Part shown: piece by piece, positions 43,387 to 51,637 of the stretch
Numbering within the stretch: the first letter of the stretch is position 1
Layout: each line of letters opens with the position of its first letter
Source of the DNA: an uncultured Clostridia bacterium
GTDB lineage: Bacteria > Bacillota > Clostridia > TANB77 > CAG-508
Length of the DNA: 61,528 nt
Direction: 5' to 3'
Assembly (NCBI GenBank): GCA_944388705.1
Contig: CALXJU010000005.1
Span: 1 to 61,528 of the forward strand
Program-made: the position numbers and the translations under genes
Notes under the pieces: model-generated
The model's database searches: none
Seen by the model: only the letters and a program-made list of their open reading frames with translations
Told to the model about the DNA's origin: nothing

Positions 43387-43430
43387 AAAAGTGACAGTTC
43401 TGTTACTTTAAAAGCAAAACCGTCTCCTTT
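43387..43430. repeat. REP-like repeat at the 3' end of nrdD
   Basis: On the minus strand it reads GAGACGGTTTTGCTTTT, then ACAGAACTGTCACTTTT, a pair of imperfect inverted units of the GGACGGTTCT class seen elsewhere in the window. It encodes the last residues of the truncated NrdD. Confidence 0.55.
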
Positions 43431-44974
43431 AGCGCAAATCCCACATTAGTTTCTTTTCTCCATTTTTTAACTCTGTCATTTAAATATTTCAATATTTTAG
43501 ATTCAAATTCATTAACTTCAGAATCTGTATCTGCATTTGATTCACTTTTCATCATTTTTGCAGTTTCTTCTAATCCTATATATCCTAAAGTTAAAGTAGA
43601 ATTATCACCATATAAGAATTGATCTATTTTTTCACCTTTTTTTAAACGAGCTATTGCTCCATGTTGCCAATGAATTGGTGACATATCTGATTTTGTTCCC
43701 AATAATGCATAATGTCTACACATTAATGCCTCTTTACATAGTTCTAGTCTTTCATCTAATATTTTCCAAAATTCATCTTCATTTTCTTTTGTATTTTCTG
43801 CTATTGAAATTAAATTAATACTAACTGTACCTTGATTAAATTTTCCTTTTTCTTTTGCTTTATTAGCTTGTATAAATTCTACACTTGAGCATTTTGATGC
43901 CATTTGTACTAAAAATCCATATTCTTTATTTTCATTACTATTGTATTCATCTAATAAATAGATTAATTTTGGATATATTGGAGTTTCATAAATTCCATCT
44001 TCATTCTTTATTCCTTGTATTGCTTGTTTTAATATTTCTTCTATTATTTTTGCATTTTCTTCTGTATATTCATGTTCTGGTTCTAAATGAAGAAACAATT
44101 TTACATTTGGTGTTTGTCCATTTGTTGTTGTTAATGTATTTATTTGATATATTAACATCTGTACTCCTGATGATAATTCTTCTTTGATTCTATCGTTGAC
44201 TACTTCTTCTATTATTTCTTTTGATATTTTTCCTCCGTATTTTTCTGTTAAACTTTCTTTAAATTTATTATAACTTCTTCTTAAATATTTTCCTAAATGA
44301 ATTAAGTCTATTGATTGTTCTCCATATTGATTACTTCCTACAGTTTGAATTATTCGAGTCAACACAGTACATGCCACTTGAAAACTTTTAGGTGTTTCGA
44401 TTATTTTTCCATTTATTACTGTTCCATTGTCTAACATATCTTCGATATTTACTATACAACTATCAATTACTGGTTGTATGAAATAGTCTGCGTTATGAAA
44501 ATATAATATTCTTTCTTCATGTGCTTTAGATATTTTTTCTGGTAGTAAAATTCTTCTTGTTAAATCTCTTGAGACTTCTCCTGCTATGTAATCTCTTTGT
44601 ACTGCTGCAGAAAGAAGTTTTTTCTTTGTTTTTCCTTCAGCAACCTCTTTATCTTGATTTCTTAGTAATCCTAATATTGATTCATCTGTAGTATTCGATT
44701 TTCTTACTAGTGTTCTTGTATATCTATATACTATATATTTTTTAGCTAATTCATATCTGTCATATTCCATCAACTTTTGTTCTATTATGTCTTGTATATC
44801 TTCTACTAAAATCCTTTTTTTCCCTAACTCTTCTATATATGCTATTATTTCATTTATTTCTTTTTGGGTTGCTTTTTCTTTTTCTTTGACTTCTTTATTT
44901 GCTTTTTGAATTGCAATTTCTATTTTTGTTCTGTCAAAATCGATTGTTCTTCCATCTCTTTTTATAACTTTCAT
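43403..44974 (-). pseudogene. nrdD: Anaerobic ribonucleoside-triphosphate reductase, truncated at the C-terminus
   Basis: The class III RNR NrdD converts NTPs to dNTPs using a glycyl radical. The N-terminal ATP-cone (VIKRDGRTIDFDRTKIEIAI) and much of the barrel are present (NGQTPNVKLFLHLEP, MSPIHWQHGAIARL, LTLGYIGLEETAKM). The protein ends ETNVGFALKETVLLLK after 523 residues, at the point where family members continue with a Tyr-Gly-Thr-Pro-like motif. The Cys cluster and glycyl-radical site are missing. The last residues come from a REP-like repeat, so the gene was probably broken by it. Start 44974 follows GGGAGG. A full copy must exist elsewhere if this enzyme is used. Confidence 0.82.
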
Positions 44975-45030
44975 TATTTTATTTCCTCCCAATCATCTAA
45001 TTTTATTATATAGTTATTTTTATTTTTTTC

Positions 45031-45046
45031 TGTTGCATATGCAACA
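45031..45046. promoter_or_regulatory. Perfect 16-bp palindrome, likely Crp/Fnr-type operator
   Basis: TGTTGCATATGCAACA lies in the 119-bp gap between divergent nrdD and crp/fnr-like genes. The size and symmetry fit a dimeric Crp/Fnr-family site. The likely binder is the adjacent regulator. Confidence 0.6.
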
Positions 45047-45093
45047 ATTTTATGATATATTTGGTTTAGATTTTTATACTTCAGGAGGTTACT

Positions 45094-45723
45094 ATGGATG
45101 CTAATTTTGATAAAGAACTTTTCATAGAAAAATTTAAAAATAGTTGTAACAGAATTCAAATTAAAAATTTTAAGAAAAATGAGATTGTTACTACTTATAT
45201 TGAAAAACGTAATCAGATTTGCATTGTTTTATCTGGTGAAGTTGATTTAATTAGATATGATTCTAATGGAAATAAAACTATTATTGGGCATTTTGTGGTT
45301 TCTGACGTTTTTGGTGAAGTTTTCTATCCAGCTAATACAAATAATGAACTTTTTGTAATTGCTCGTAAAAATTCTGAGGTTTTGTTTTTTACTTATGATA
45401 CTCTTTTCACAAAATGTAGACGTAACTGCGATTTTCATAAAGAGCTTACTAGTAATTTAACTGAGCTTTTTCTGGATCAAATTATTAATTTGAATTTACG
45501 CATAGAGCTTCTTACAAAACGTACTATTAGAGAAAAAATACTTTCATATTTTGATATACTTTCTAAACGCTCTATTAGACGTTCTTTTACTTTACCTTTT
45601 TCATATACTGATTTAGCTGATTTTTTGAGTGTTGATAGAAGTGCTATGATGAGAGAACTAAAACTTCTTGTTGATGAAGGTTTTATTAAAAAACACGGGA
45701 ACAGAATTACTTTAACATTTTAA
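45094..45723 (+). CDS. Crp/Fnr-family transcriptional regulator
   Basis: 209 residues. A cupin-like effector domain (about 20-115: QICIVLSGEVDLIRYDSNGN, SDVFGEVFYPA) is followed by a dimer helix and a winged helix. Recognition helix sequence: TDLADFLSVDRSAMMRELKLL. There is no N-terminal Fe-S cysteine cluster of the Fnr type, though CRRNC occurs near residue 108-112. AGGAGGTTACT is the ribosome site. It is divergent from nrdD with a perfect palindrome between them, suggesting autoregulation and control of nrdD. Confidence 0.9.
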   Translation: MDANFDKELFIEKFKNSCNRIQIKNFKKNEIVTTYIEKRNQICIVLSGEVDLIRYDSNGNKTIIGHFVVSDVFGEVFYPANTNNELFVIARKNSEVLFFTYDTLFTKCRRNCDFHKELTSNLTELFLDQIINLNLRIELLTKRTIREKILSYFDILSKRSIRRSFTLPFSYTDLADFLSVDRSAMMRELKLLVDEGFIKKHGNRITLTF

Positions 45724-45759
45724 AAATCATAACTTCTGTAAAACAGAGGTTATGATTTT
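45723..45759 (+). terminator. Rho-independent terminator of the Crp/Fnr-like gene
   Basis: AAAATCATAAC.TCTG / CAGA.GTTATGATTTT begins at the stop codon and ends in T residues. Confidence 0.9.
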
Positions 45760-45791
45760 CGTTAACTAAAATATATTTAATGAATAATATT

Positions 45792-46367
45792 TTATTCATC
45801 ATCAAAAATTTCGCCATCAGCTTCTGCAAACTGTTCTTCTTCATTATTTACTGCTTGCTTTTCATTTTCTGTAACTTTTTGTTCTTGTCCTTTAACTTCT
45901 GGACTTTTAGATTTATTTTTCATCGCATTTATAATAGTTTTATTTCTTTCTTCACTGGCTTGAACAGTTTTATTAAACATATCGTTTACTTTTTGCAATA
46001 AATCTGGTACATAATCTAAAAGTTTATCAATATAAGAATCATGATTAACAGGCATTAATTTTACATTATCATTTTGAACAACTAAAAACGCCACTGGATT
46101 TATTGTAACCCCTGCTCCTGCTCCACCACCAAAAGGTAGTTTATATTCAATTTCTTCATTTTTATCTTTTCTATTATACTCTTTTAAAGTCTCTCCATTA
46201 AATTCACTTCCACCTGCAGCAAATCCGAAGCATACTTTTGAAATTGGTATAATTGTGATATTATTACCTGCTTCTATAGGTTCACCTATAATTGTATTTA
46301 CATCAACCATATCTCTGATACTACTCATAGCTGTTAGCATAAGACTTTCTATTGGATGTTCGCTCAT
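45792..46367 (-). CDS. gerW: GerW/YtfJ family spore protein
   Basis: 191 residues. The family core is visible: HPIESLMLTAMSSIRDMVDVN, ITIIPISKVCFGFAAGGSEF, then GGGAGAGVTINPVAFLVV and the helix VPDLLQKVNDMFNK. GerW is needed for lysozyme-dependent or nutrient spore germination in Bacillus. The C-terminal Glu/Lys-rich tail is unstructured. It overlaps the DUF2953 gene upstream by 47 nt, the standard ytfI-ytfJ arrangement. Confidence 0.93.
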   Translation of the reverse strand: MSEHPIESLMLTAMSSIRDMVDVNTIIGEPIEAGNNITIIPISKVCFGFAAGGSEFNGETLKEYNRKDKNEEIEYKLPFGGGAGAGVTINPVAFLVVQNDNVKLMPVNHDSYIDKLLDYVPDLLQKVNDMFNKTVQASEERNKTIINAMKNKSKSPEVKGQEQKVTENEKQAVNNEEEQFAEADGEIFDDE

Positions 46368-46884
46368 TTTTATTTCCTCCCAATCTCTTAAAAATTTGAC
46401 TATATATATAATGTGTCAAATTAACTGTAAATATACTGTCTAATATTATTTTTATAAAATTTTTACCTGAATAAATAGGAATAACTTCATATCTTGGTTT
46501 TCTTATCAAAACACCTAAAACTGAAGCTATAATACCAACTACAATAGCTGTTAATGCTGCATCTTGTGTTCCAATTTGTATATTTAAATCTATTTTTTCT
46601 ATATTAATATTTTGTATTACTTCTTTATAATCTATTTTTAAATCCTTTTTCTTTAAAATTCTTATATCTAAATCTTTATTTCTAATTTTAATTTCTTTTA
46701 TGTCTTTATTTAAAATTTTTATTTTATTAAAAATAGATAAATAAATATTAATTTGATGGTCTTTATTTATTTTATCTGTACATTCAGTATTAATTTTGAA
46801 GTTTTGAATTTCTATGCCTAATTTTATTGTGTGAACTGCTATAATTAAAAATAAAATTATTATAAAAATAAAAAGAAAAAACAA
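46321..46884 (-). CDS. DUF2953 (YtfI-like) membrane protein
   Basis: 187 residues with an N-terminal membrane helix (FFLFIFIIILFLIIAV). A beta-rich middle part follows, then a second hydrophobic segment ALTAIVVGIIASVLGVLI near residue 110-130. The position just before gerW and the predicted topology identify it as the DUF2953/YtfI partner. Its biochemical role is unknown. The sequence is shorter than the Bacillus protein. Confidence 0.8.
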   Translation of the reverse strand: MFFLFIFIIILFLIIAVHTIKLGIEIQNFKINTECTDKINKDHQINIYLSIFNKIKILNKDIKEIKIRNKDLDIRILKKKDLKIDYKEVIQNINIEKIDLNIQIGTQDAALTAIVVGIIASVLGVLIRKPRYEVIPIYSGKNFIKIILDSIFTVNLTHYIYSQIFKRLGGNKNERTSNRKSYANSYE

Positions 46885-46923
46885 TATTATCGCCCTCTTT
46901 GCTTTAATACTATTTTTTCCAAT

Positions 46924-47676
46924 TTATTTTGTTTTATTCTTTTCAACTTCAATATCTCCAAACAATTCCTCTTGTTCTGTAATTACTTTATTTCTTCTTG
47001 ACATTTCTAATAGTCCTGAAAATGCAGTTACAACCTCTTTTTTGTTTCTTTTTTTAGGTGAAAATAATTTGTTAAATGTAAACTTTTTATATTTTATTAA
47101 TGCCTTATACATTTCTTTTACTGTATTTCCTACTGAATATGTTTCTACAATTGCAATTTTTTCAATATTTGAAGCATTTTCATTTATTTTATCTTTATTT
47201 TTTTCTATTAAATTTCTATAAAGAGTAGGAATTATATTTTTATCAAAATCTGTTCCAATTTTTTGTTTTGGTAATTCAATCTCTTCTTGCATTTTAAAAT
47301 ATCTTTTTGAATATTCCAAATAATTTTCCTTTAATTTTTTAGTAATCTCTTTATATTTTTTATATTCAATAATTCTTCTTATTAATTCTTCTTCACTTAT
47401 CTCTTCTTCATCATCTTGAGTTTTTGGTAATAAATGTTTAGATTTTAAATATAATAGTGTTGAAGCCATAACTAAAAATTCACTTGTTACATCTAAATTC
47501 ATTTTTTCCATATTATTAATATAATCTATATATTGGTCTGTTATTTGACTAATATTTATGTCATAAATATCCATTTTATTTTTATCTATTAAATGGCATA
47601 ATAAATCTAATGGTCCTTCAAAATTATTTATTTTTATTGAATATTTTTTTGTTTCTAATGCTAATACATTTTGCAT
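46924..47676 (-). CDS. scpA: Segregation and condensation protein A
   Basis: Kleisin subunit that bridges SMC heads with ScpB for chromosome compaction. 250 residues. The start region has INNFEGPLDLLCHLIDKNKMDIYDINISQITDQYIDYI, the ScpA hallmark. SEFLVMASTLLYLKSKHLLP and the C-terminal winged helix (VVTAFSGLLEMSRRNKVITEQEELFGDI) follow. It starts 2 nt after the recX stop. scpB is not in the window. Confidence 0.95.
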   Translation of the reverse strand: MQNVLALETKKYSIKINNFEGPLDLLCHLIDKNKMDIYDINISQITDQYIDYINNMEKMNLDVTSEFLVMASTLLYLKSKHLLPKTQDDEEEISEEELIRRIIEYKKYKEITKKLKENYLEYSKRYFKMQEEIELPKQKIGTDFDKNIIPTLYRNLIEKNKDKINENASNIEKIAIVETYSVGNTVKEMYKALIKYKKFTFNKLFSPKKRNKKEVVTAFSGLLEMSRRNKVITEQEELFGDIEVEKNKTK

Positions 47677-47678
47677 AT

Positions 47679-48098
47679 TTAATCACATCTGTATCCTTTC
47701 TTATACAAGTATTGCTCAATCTCTTGCTCTTCCATTGTTGCTGATTTTTTCATTTTAATTTTTTCAATACATTTTTGTTCATATTCATTTAATTTATCAT
47801 AATTTTTATCTATATATTCTTCTATTAGTTTTCTGTCTAATCCTTTTGCATATAATTTATATTTTATTTCTTTTATTGATAAAGTTTTTAATAACATATA
47901 TTCATTTACTTGTTTTTCTATAAATTCATAATCATCTAAATATTTTGCTTCTTTTAAATATTCAATTATATCATCTAGCATTTCTTCTTCAATTTGTCCT
48001 TTAAATTTATTTCGTACTTCATATTCTGTCCTTTTTTTGTACATAATATATTTAAATACTTTTGTTTTTTGTTTGTCAAATTCTTCTATACTATACAT
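47679..48098 (-). CDS. recX: RecX-family regulatory protein
   Basis: About 139 residues of three-helix RecX repeats (KYIMYKKRTEYEVRNKF, IIEYLKEAKYLDDYEFIEKQ, KEIKYKLYAKGLDRKLIEEY). RecX modulates RecA filaments. Start 48098 (MYSIEEF) follows AGAGGAAAAAT. A longer frame lacks a ribosome site. It leads the recX-scpA-DUF2953-gerW unit. Confidence 0.88.
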   Translation of the reverse strand: MYSIEEFDKQKTKVFKYIMYKKRTEYEVRNKFKGQIEEEMLDDIIEYLKEAKYLDDYEFIEKQVNEYMLLKTLSIKEIKYKLYAKGLDRKLIEEYIDKNYDKLNEYEQKCIEKIKMKKSATMEEQEIEQYLYKKGYRCD

Positions 48099-48243
48099 AT
48101 TTTTCCTCTTTTCTTTTTCTTTCGTTATTTTATATGATTTTTCGTTTTTTTGCAAGATTTTTCAAGTATATTTTGTTTTAAAAAATTTATACTATTAATA
48201 GGTTTTATTGTTTATAAAACTAATTTTTTAAGGAGGATTTATT

Positions 48244-48726
48244 ATGAGTAAGAAATTGATTTTTATATCTAGCTTATTAGTTGCCATAATTTTCTCTTTT
48301 TCTGTAACATTTTGTTTTGCTACTGATGGTAATGATGGACAAAATATGATGAACAATGCTGTTAATGGTGTTCGTGATGCTGTTGGTGGTGCAGAAAATG
48401 CTGTTGAAGGTGCTGTAAAAGATGTTACAAATGGTGCAAAAGATATGACAGGTAATGCAGAAAATACTATGAATAACGTAACTGATAATAACAACAACAA
48501 TAATAACAATACTAACATAATGGGAACTACAAATACTAATACTGGATATTCAGCTAATAGAACTGCTACAACAAGAACTGCTACTAATGAAGGTACATTT
48601 TTAGGTATGACTTCTACTGCTTGGACTTGGTTAATACTAGCTGTTGCTGCTGTTGCTATAGTTGCTCTAGTTTGGTATTATTCAAATCAAATTTCTGATA
48701 GCAGAAGATATGATGATAATGACTAA
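48244..48726 (+). CDS. Secreted, C-terminally anchored low-complexity protein
   Basis: 160 residues. A signal peptide (MSKKLIFISSLLVAIIFSFSVTFCFA) is followed by an Ala/Gly/Asn-rich segment with heptad-like repeats of NAVNG/NAVEG/DVTNG type. A poly-Asn run and Thr/Arg-rich linker come next. A membrane helix (WLILAVAAVAIVALVWYY) and short charged tail end it. The helix-linker-anchor layout suggests a small cell-envelope protein. I do not recognise a family. AAGGAGGATTTATT is a strong ribosome site. Confidence 0.7.
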   Translation: MSKKLIFISSLLVAIIFSFSVTFCFATDGNDGQNMMNNAVNGVRDAVGGAENAVEGAVKDVTNGAKDMTGNAENTMNNVTDNNNNNNNNTNIMGTTNTNTGYSANRTATTRTATNEGTFLGMTSTAWTWLILAVAAVAIVALVWYYSNQISDSRRYDDND

Positions 48727-48737
48727 TTAATAAGTTT

Positions 48738-48810
48738 AAATATGTTACTATAAAATAAGTTAAACATTTTATTTTAGACGAAAGTTGACTTATTTAATAG
48801 TAACATATTT
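48738..48810. repeat. Stem-loop element D3, probable terminator
   Basis: The arms 48738-48751 and 48797-48810 (AAATATGTTACTAT and complement) and inner AATAAGT/ACTTATT enclose a loop containing GACGAAAG. The layout resembles D1/D2 at a reduced size. It ends in a T run on the plus strand and follows the secreted-protein gene. Confidence 0.65.
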
Positions 48811-48822
48811 TTTGATTTATAA

Positions 48823-48852
48823 TTGAATTTTTCTCTTATTGTATGTTATAAT
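48823..48852 (+). promoter_or_regulatory. Predicted promoter of smpB
   Basis: TTGAAT and TATAAT with an 18-bp spacer, 21 bp upstream of the smpB start. Confidence 0.55.
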
Positions 48853-48873
48853 AGCATAGAAAAGAGGTATTTT

Positions 48874-49332
48874 ATGAATATTAAATTAATCGCTAAAAAT
48901 CCAGTTGCTTATCATAATTTTAATATAGAAGATAAATTTGAAGCTGGTATTGTTTTAACAGGTACAGAAATAAAATCTATTAGAGCTGGTAAAGTTAATT
49001 TAAAAGATAGTTATGCAGGTTTTAATAAAGGTGAATGTTACATATATTCTATGCATATTAGTCCATATGAACATGGAAATATTTTTAATAAAGACCCTTT
49101 ACGTGATAGAAAATTACTTTTAAATAAAAAAGAATTAAATAAACTTTTTGGAAAAGTAAAACAAGACGGTTATAGTCTTGTTCCTATTAGCTTATATTTT
49201 AAAGGTAGTTTTGTTAAATTAGAACTTGGTCTTGGCAAAGGTAAAAAATTATATGATAAACGTCAATCTCTTGCAAAAAGAGATGCTGAAATTAGAATGA
49301 GAAAAGCTATGAGAGCACAAGAGAAAATGTAA
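48874..49332 (+). CDS. smpB: SsrA-binding protein SmpB
   Basis: Partner of tmRNA in rescuing stalled ribosomes. 152 residues, full length: [41 protein letters not shown], then [20 protein letters not shown] in the C-terminal tail. Start 48874 follows AAAGAGGTATTTT; an upstream in-frame start is not supported. The ssrA gene itself is not seen in the window. Confidence 0.97.
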   Translation: MNIKLIAKNPVAYHNFNIEDKFEAGIVLTGTEIKSIRAGKVNLKDSYAGFNKGECYIYSMHISPYEHGNIFNKDPLRDRKLLLNKKELNKLFGKVKQDGYSLVPISLYFKGSFVKLELGLGKGKKLYDKRQSLAKRDAEIRMRKAMRAQEKM

Positions 49333-49340
49333 TATAAAAA

Positions 49341-49365
49341 ATGCCGTTTCTTAGTGAATCGGCAT
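49341..49365. terminator. Terminator between convergent smpB and fba
   Basis: ATGCCG/CGGCAT arms with T-rich tails on both strands. Confidence 0.8.
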
Positions 49366-49379
49366 CTTTTATTTATATT

Positions 49380-50312
49380 TTATGCTTTATTTGCTGAACC
49401 AAATACATCTTTCATTTTATGTGCAACTGTTTGTTGGATTAATTCTCTTGCTGGTTTTAAATATTTTCTTGGGTCAAATGCACTTGGGTCTTCTACAAAT
49501 ACTTTTCTTATTCCTGCTGTCATTGCAAGTCTTAAGTCTGTATCAACATTTATTTTAGATACTCCTGATACACTTGCTTCATGTAACATTTCATCTGGAA
49601 CTCCTTTTGCACCAGGGATATTTCCACCATATTTATTACACATTTCTACTAATTCTGGAATTACTGTTGATGCACCATGTAATACTATTGGTGTATTTGG
49701 TATTCTTATTTTTATTTCTTTTAAAATATCAAATCTTAATTTTGCTTCTCCTTTAAATTTATAAGCCCCATGACTTGTTCCAATTGCTATTGCAAGTGAA
49801 TCAACACCTGTTCTTCTTACAAATTCTTCTGCTTGAGCTGGGTCTGTATATATTGCATCTGATGCTGCAACATTTACATCATCTTCTATTCCAGCTAATT
49901 TTCCAAGTTCTGCTTCTACTACTACTCCATGAGCATGTGCATAATCTACTACTTCTTTTGTTAGTCTAATATTTTCTTCAAAATCATATTTTGAGCCATC
50001 AAACATGACTGAAGTAAATCCTGCATCTACACACATTTTACATGTTTCAAAATCTGGTCCATGGTCTAAGTGCATTGCAATTGGAATATTTGGATGTTCC
50101 TCTACTGCTGCCTCTACCATTTTCATTAAATAATTTATTTTTGCATATTTTATTGCACTTGATGAAGCTTGTAAAATTACTGGTGAATTTTGCTCTGCTG
50201 CTGCATCTACTATTGCTTGTATTAATTCCATATTATTTACATTAAATGCTCCTATTGCAAATCCTTCTTTCATTGATTTTTCAAACATTTCCTTTGTTGT
50301 TACTAATGCCAT
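49380..50312 (-). CDS. fba: Fructose-1,6-bisphosphate aldolase, class II
   Basis: Zn-dependent cleavage of fructose-1,6-bisphosphate in glycolysis. 310 residues. Zinc and substrate motifs: MHLDHGPDFETCKMCVDAGF, EAELGKLAGIEDD, IGTSHGAYKF and LHGAST. The C-terminal NVDTDLRLAMT and RKYLKPARELI are typical. The long structured element A lies directly upstream of its leader. Confidence 0.96.
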   Translation of the reverse strand: MALVTTKEMFEKSMKEGFAIGAFNVNNMELIQAIVDAAAEQNSPVILQASSSAIKYAKINYLMKMVEAAVEEHPNIPIAMHLDHGPDFETCKMCVDAGFTSVMFDGSKYDFEENIRLTKEVVDYAHAHGVVVEAELGKLAGIEDDVNVAASDAIYTDPAQAEEFVRRTGVDSLAIAIGTSHGAYKFKGEAKLRFDILKEIKIRIPNTPIVLHGASTVIPELVEMCNKYGGNIPGAKGVPDEMLHEASVSGVSKINVDTDLRLAMTAGIRKVFVEDPSAFDPRKYLKPARELIQQTVAHKMKDVFGSANKA

Positions 50313-50380
50313 ATAATATCACTCCTTCTTTTATTATTGTCTTAATTTTATTTCTATTTTTTATTTTTGTCAATATGAAA

Positions 50381-50853
50381 TTAATAAATTTAGATTTTAA
50401 ACTATTAAATCTTTATGAGCGAGTAGGAAGCACACATATGTATTTAAAACATTCCAAATTTTGGACAAGCCAAACTTCCCGTATAAAATCTAATATATTC
50501 AGATGAGCCTCTTTCATTCAGGCTCAAGCTTATAAATATGTTTATTTTGATTAAACAACGAATACGACCGGAATAGTGTTACAAATTCTTAAACTAAAGT
50601 CATAAAGGTCCCCATTTTTGGGTATTGTTGTGACTTTAGTTTTAGAATTTGTTAACGTTATGTAGGGTAGTCGAGGCAGTTTATGAAAAATACACATATT
50701 TATAAGCTTGCCCATGAACATTCCTCATCTGAATATATAAGATTTTCTAACGTTAAGTTTAGATGTACAAAATTTTTCATTTTTTTAAATACATATGTGT
50801 GCTTCCCACTACCTCATAAAATGTTTTCTTTGTTTAAAATCTAAATTTATTAA
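50381..50853. ncRNA. Large structured repeat element, copy A
   Basis: A 473-bp near-palindromic region without reading frames. The outermost arms 50381-50402 and 50832-50853 are exact 22-bp complements. The next stem (around 50415-50445 with 50788-50818) is also self-complementary, with a few mismatches. The core 50446-50790 contains AAACTT/AAGTTT pairing and GATGAGCC. A perfect ~24-bp hairpin (ACTAAAGTCA...TGACTTTAGT) lies around 50580-50655. The core is about 97% identical to copy B at 56460-56917, but the outer stems are not. The strand of any RNA is not known. Confidence 0.7.
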
Positions 50854-50856
50854 ATA

Positions 50857-51021
50857 CTATTCATCACATTCGTAACTTCCGCACATAGATTCATCTGCTT
50901 TTCTTGTTTTGCAATCTTGTGTTGGTTGTACTTGTATTGCTTGTAATGTACATCTAGCAGTTTCACTATCTTGATATACACAACTTTCTACTGTACAATT
51001 TATTTTTTGATTTTTATCCAT
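50857..51021 (-). CDS. DUF1540 small cysteine-rich protein
   Basis: 54 residues: MDKNQKINCTVESCVYQDSE onward, with CTLQAIQVQP and four further Cys in the second half. The spacing C-x4-C-x-Y...C-x-L-x-A-I-x-V matches DUF1540 proteins, which are common in Clostridia and probably bind metal. AAGGAGGTTAATT is a strong ribosome site. The stop is 3 bp from element A. Confidence 0.8.
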   Translation of the reverse strand: MDKNQKINCTVESCVYQDSETARCTLQAIQVQPTQDCKTRKADESMCGSYECDE

Positions 51022-51138
51022 AATTAACCTCCTTCTGACAAAAAAGTCATCATTAAATATTATCTACTAATTTTATGTTTTTATTCTAAAGTATATTTTT
51101 TTACATTTTTCGCATAATAATTTATAAGGAGTTTTCAC

Positions 51139-51420
51139 ATGATTGCAAAAATAATTATAATAAGTAATAAATTTGGAGAAATAAATAAATTTTTGACAGA
51201 ATTCTATTCTAAAGAACAAAATTTAGAAAATGTTTTATCTTGGCAAAAACAATTTTCCAATCCTATAGAAATTTCTGAATTTATAGGAACATTTATTGAT
51301 AGTTTTTCCAATTTTGAAATATCTATGTGGATTTCTTTAGATGAAAATGTTTATATAAAAATTTCTAACTCTAATTCTAATGATATAATTAAATATTTAT
51401 TTGAAAGATACCCATATTAA
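51139..51420 (+). CDS. Hypothetical protein, 93 residues
   Basis: A compact alpha/beta-looking protein (MIAKIIIISNKFGEINKFL ... NFEISMWISLDENVYIKI ... DIIKYLFERYPY) with the ribosome site AAGGAGTTTTCAC. I recognise no family and see no signal or membrane helix. It is a single gene facing dtd across element C. Confidence 0.6.
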   Translation: MIAKIIIISNKFGEINKFLTEFYSKEQNLENVLSWQKQFSNPIEISEFIGTFIDSFSNFEISMWISLDENVYIKISNSNSNDIIKYLFERYPY

Positions 51421-51432
51421 AAAAAGATACTT

Positions 51433-51634
51433 ATATATATTCATATTAATTAATTAAAAACATTCCAGTATTTTGGATAAGCTAAACTTTCGTAGAAATT
51501 ATAATAAAAAACGATGAGCCTCTTTCAATATGAAATTGAACATCCCTCACCGTTTTTTATTTAATTTCTTAACTTCAAGTTTAGATATACAAAATACTTT
51601 CATTTATTTTAATTAATTTATATGAATTATAATA
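51433..51634. ncRNA. Short relative (copy C) of structured elements A and B
   Basis: About 200 bp between two convergent genes. Outer arms around 51433-51459 and 51608-51634 are complementary but unrelated in sequence to those of A and B. It retains the conserved motifs CATTCCA, TTTTGGA, AAGC, AAACTT, CGTAGAAA and GATGAGCCTCTTTCA, then CATCCCTCA and AAGTTTAGAT, in the same order. The central ~200-nt domain of A/B is replaced by a short loop. It could also terminate both flanking genes. Confidence 0.6.
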
Positions 51635-51637
51635 ATA

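Noticed and set aside
48480-48520. AAC-rich microsatellite as a phase-variable tract
   Set aside because: It encodes an in-frame poly-Asn linker in trinucleotide steps, so length changes would not shift the frame.
50381-50853. Group II intron or hammerhead ribozyme as identity of element A/B
   Set aside because: No domain V-like hairpin or reverse transcriptase is seen. GATGAG is present, but the CGAAA part of a hammerhead core is not in the right place.
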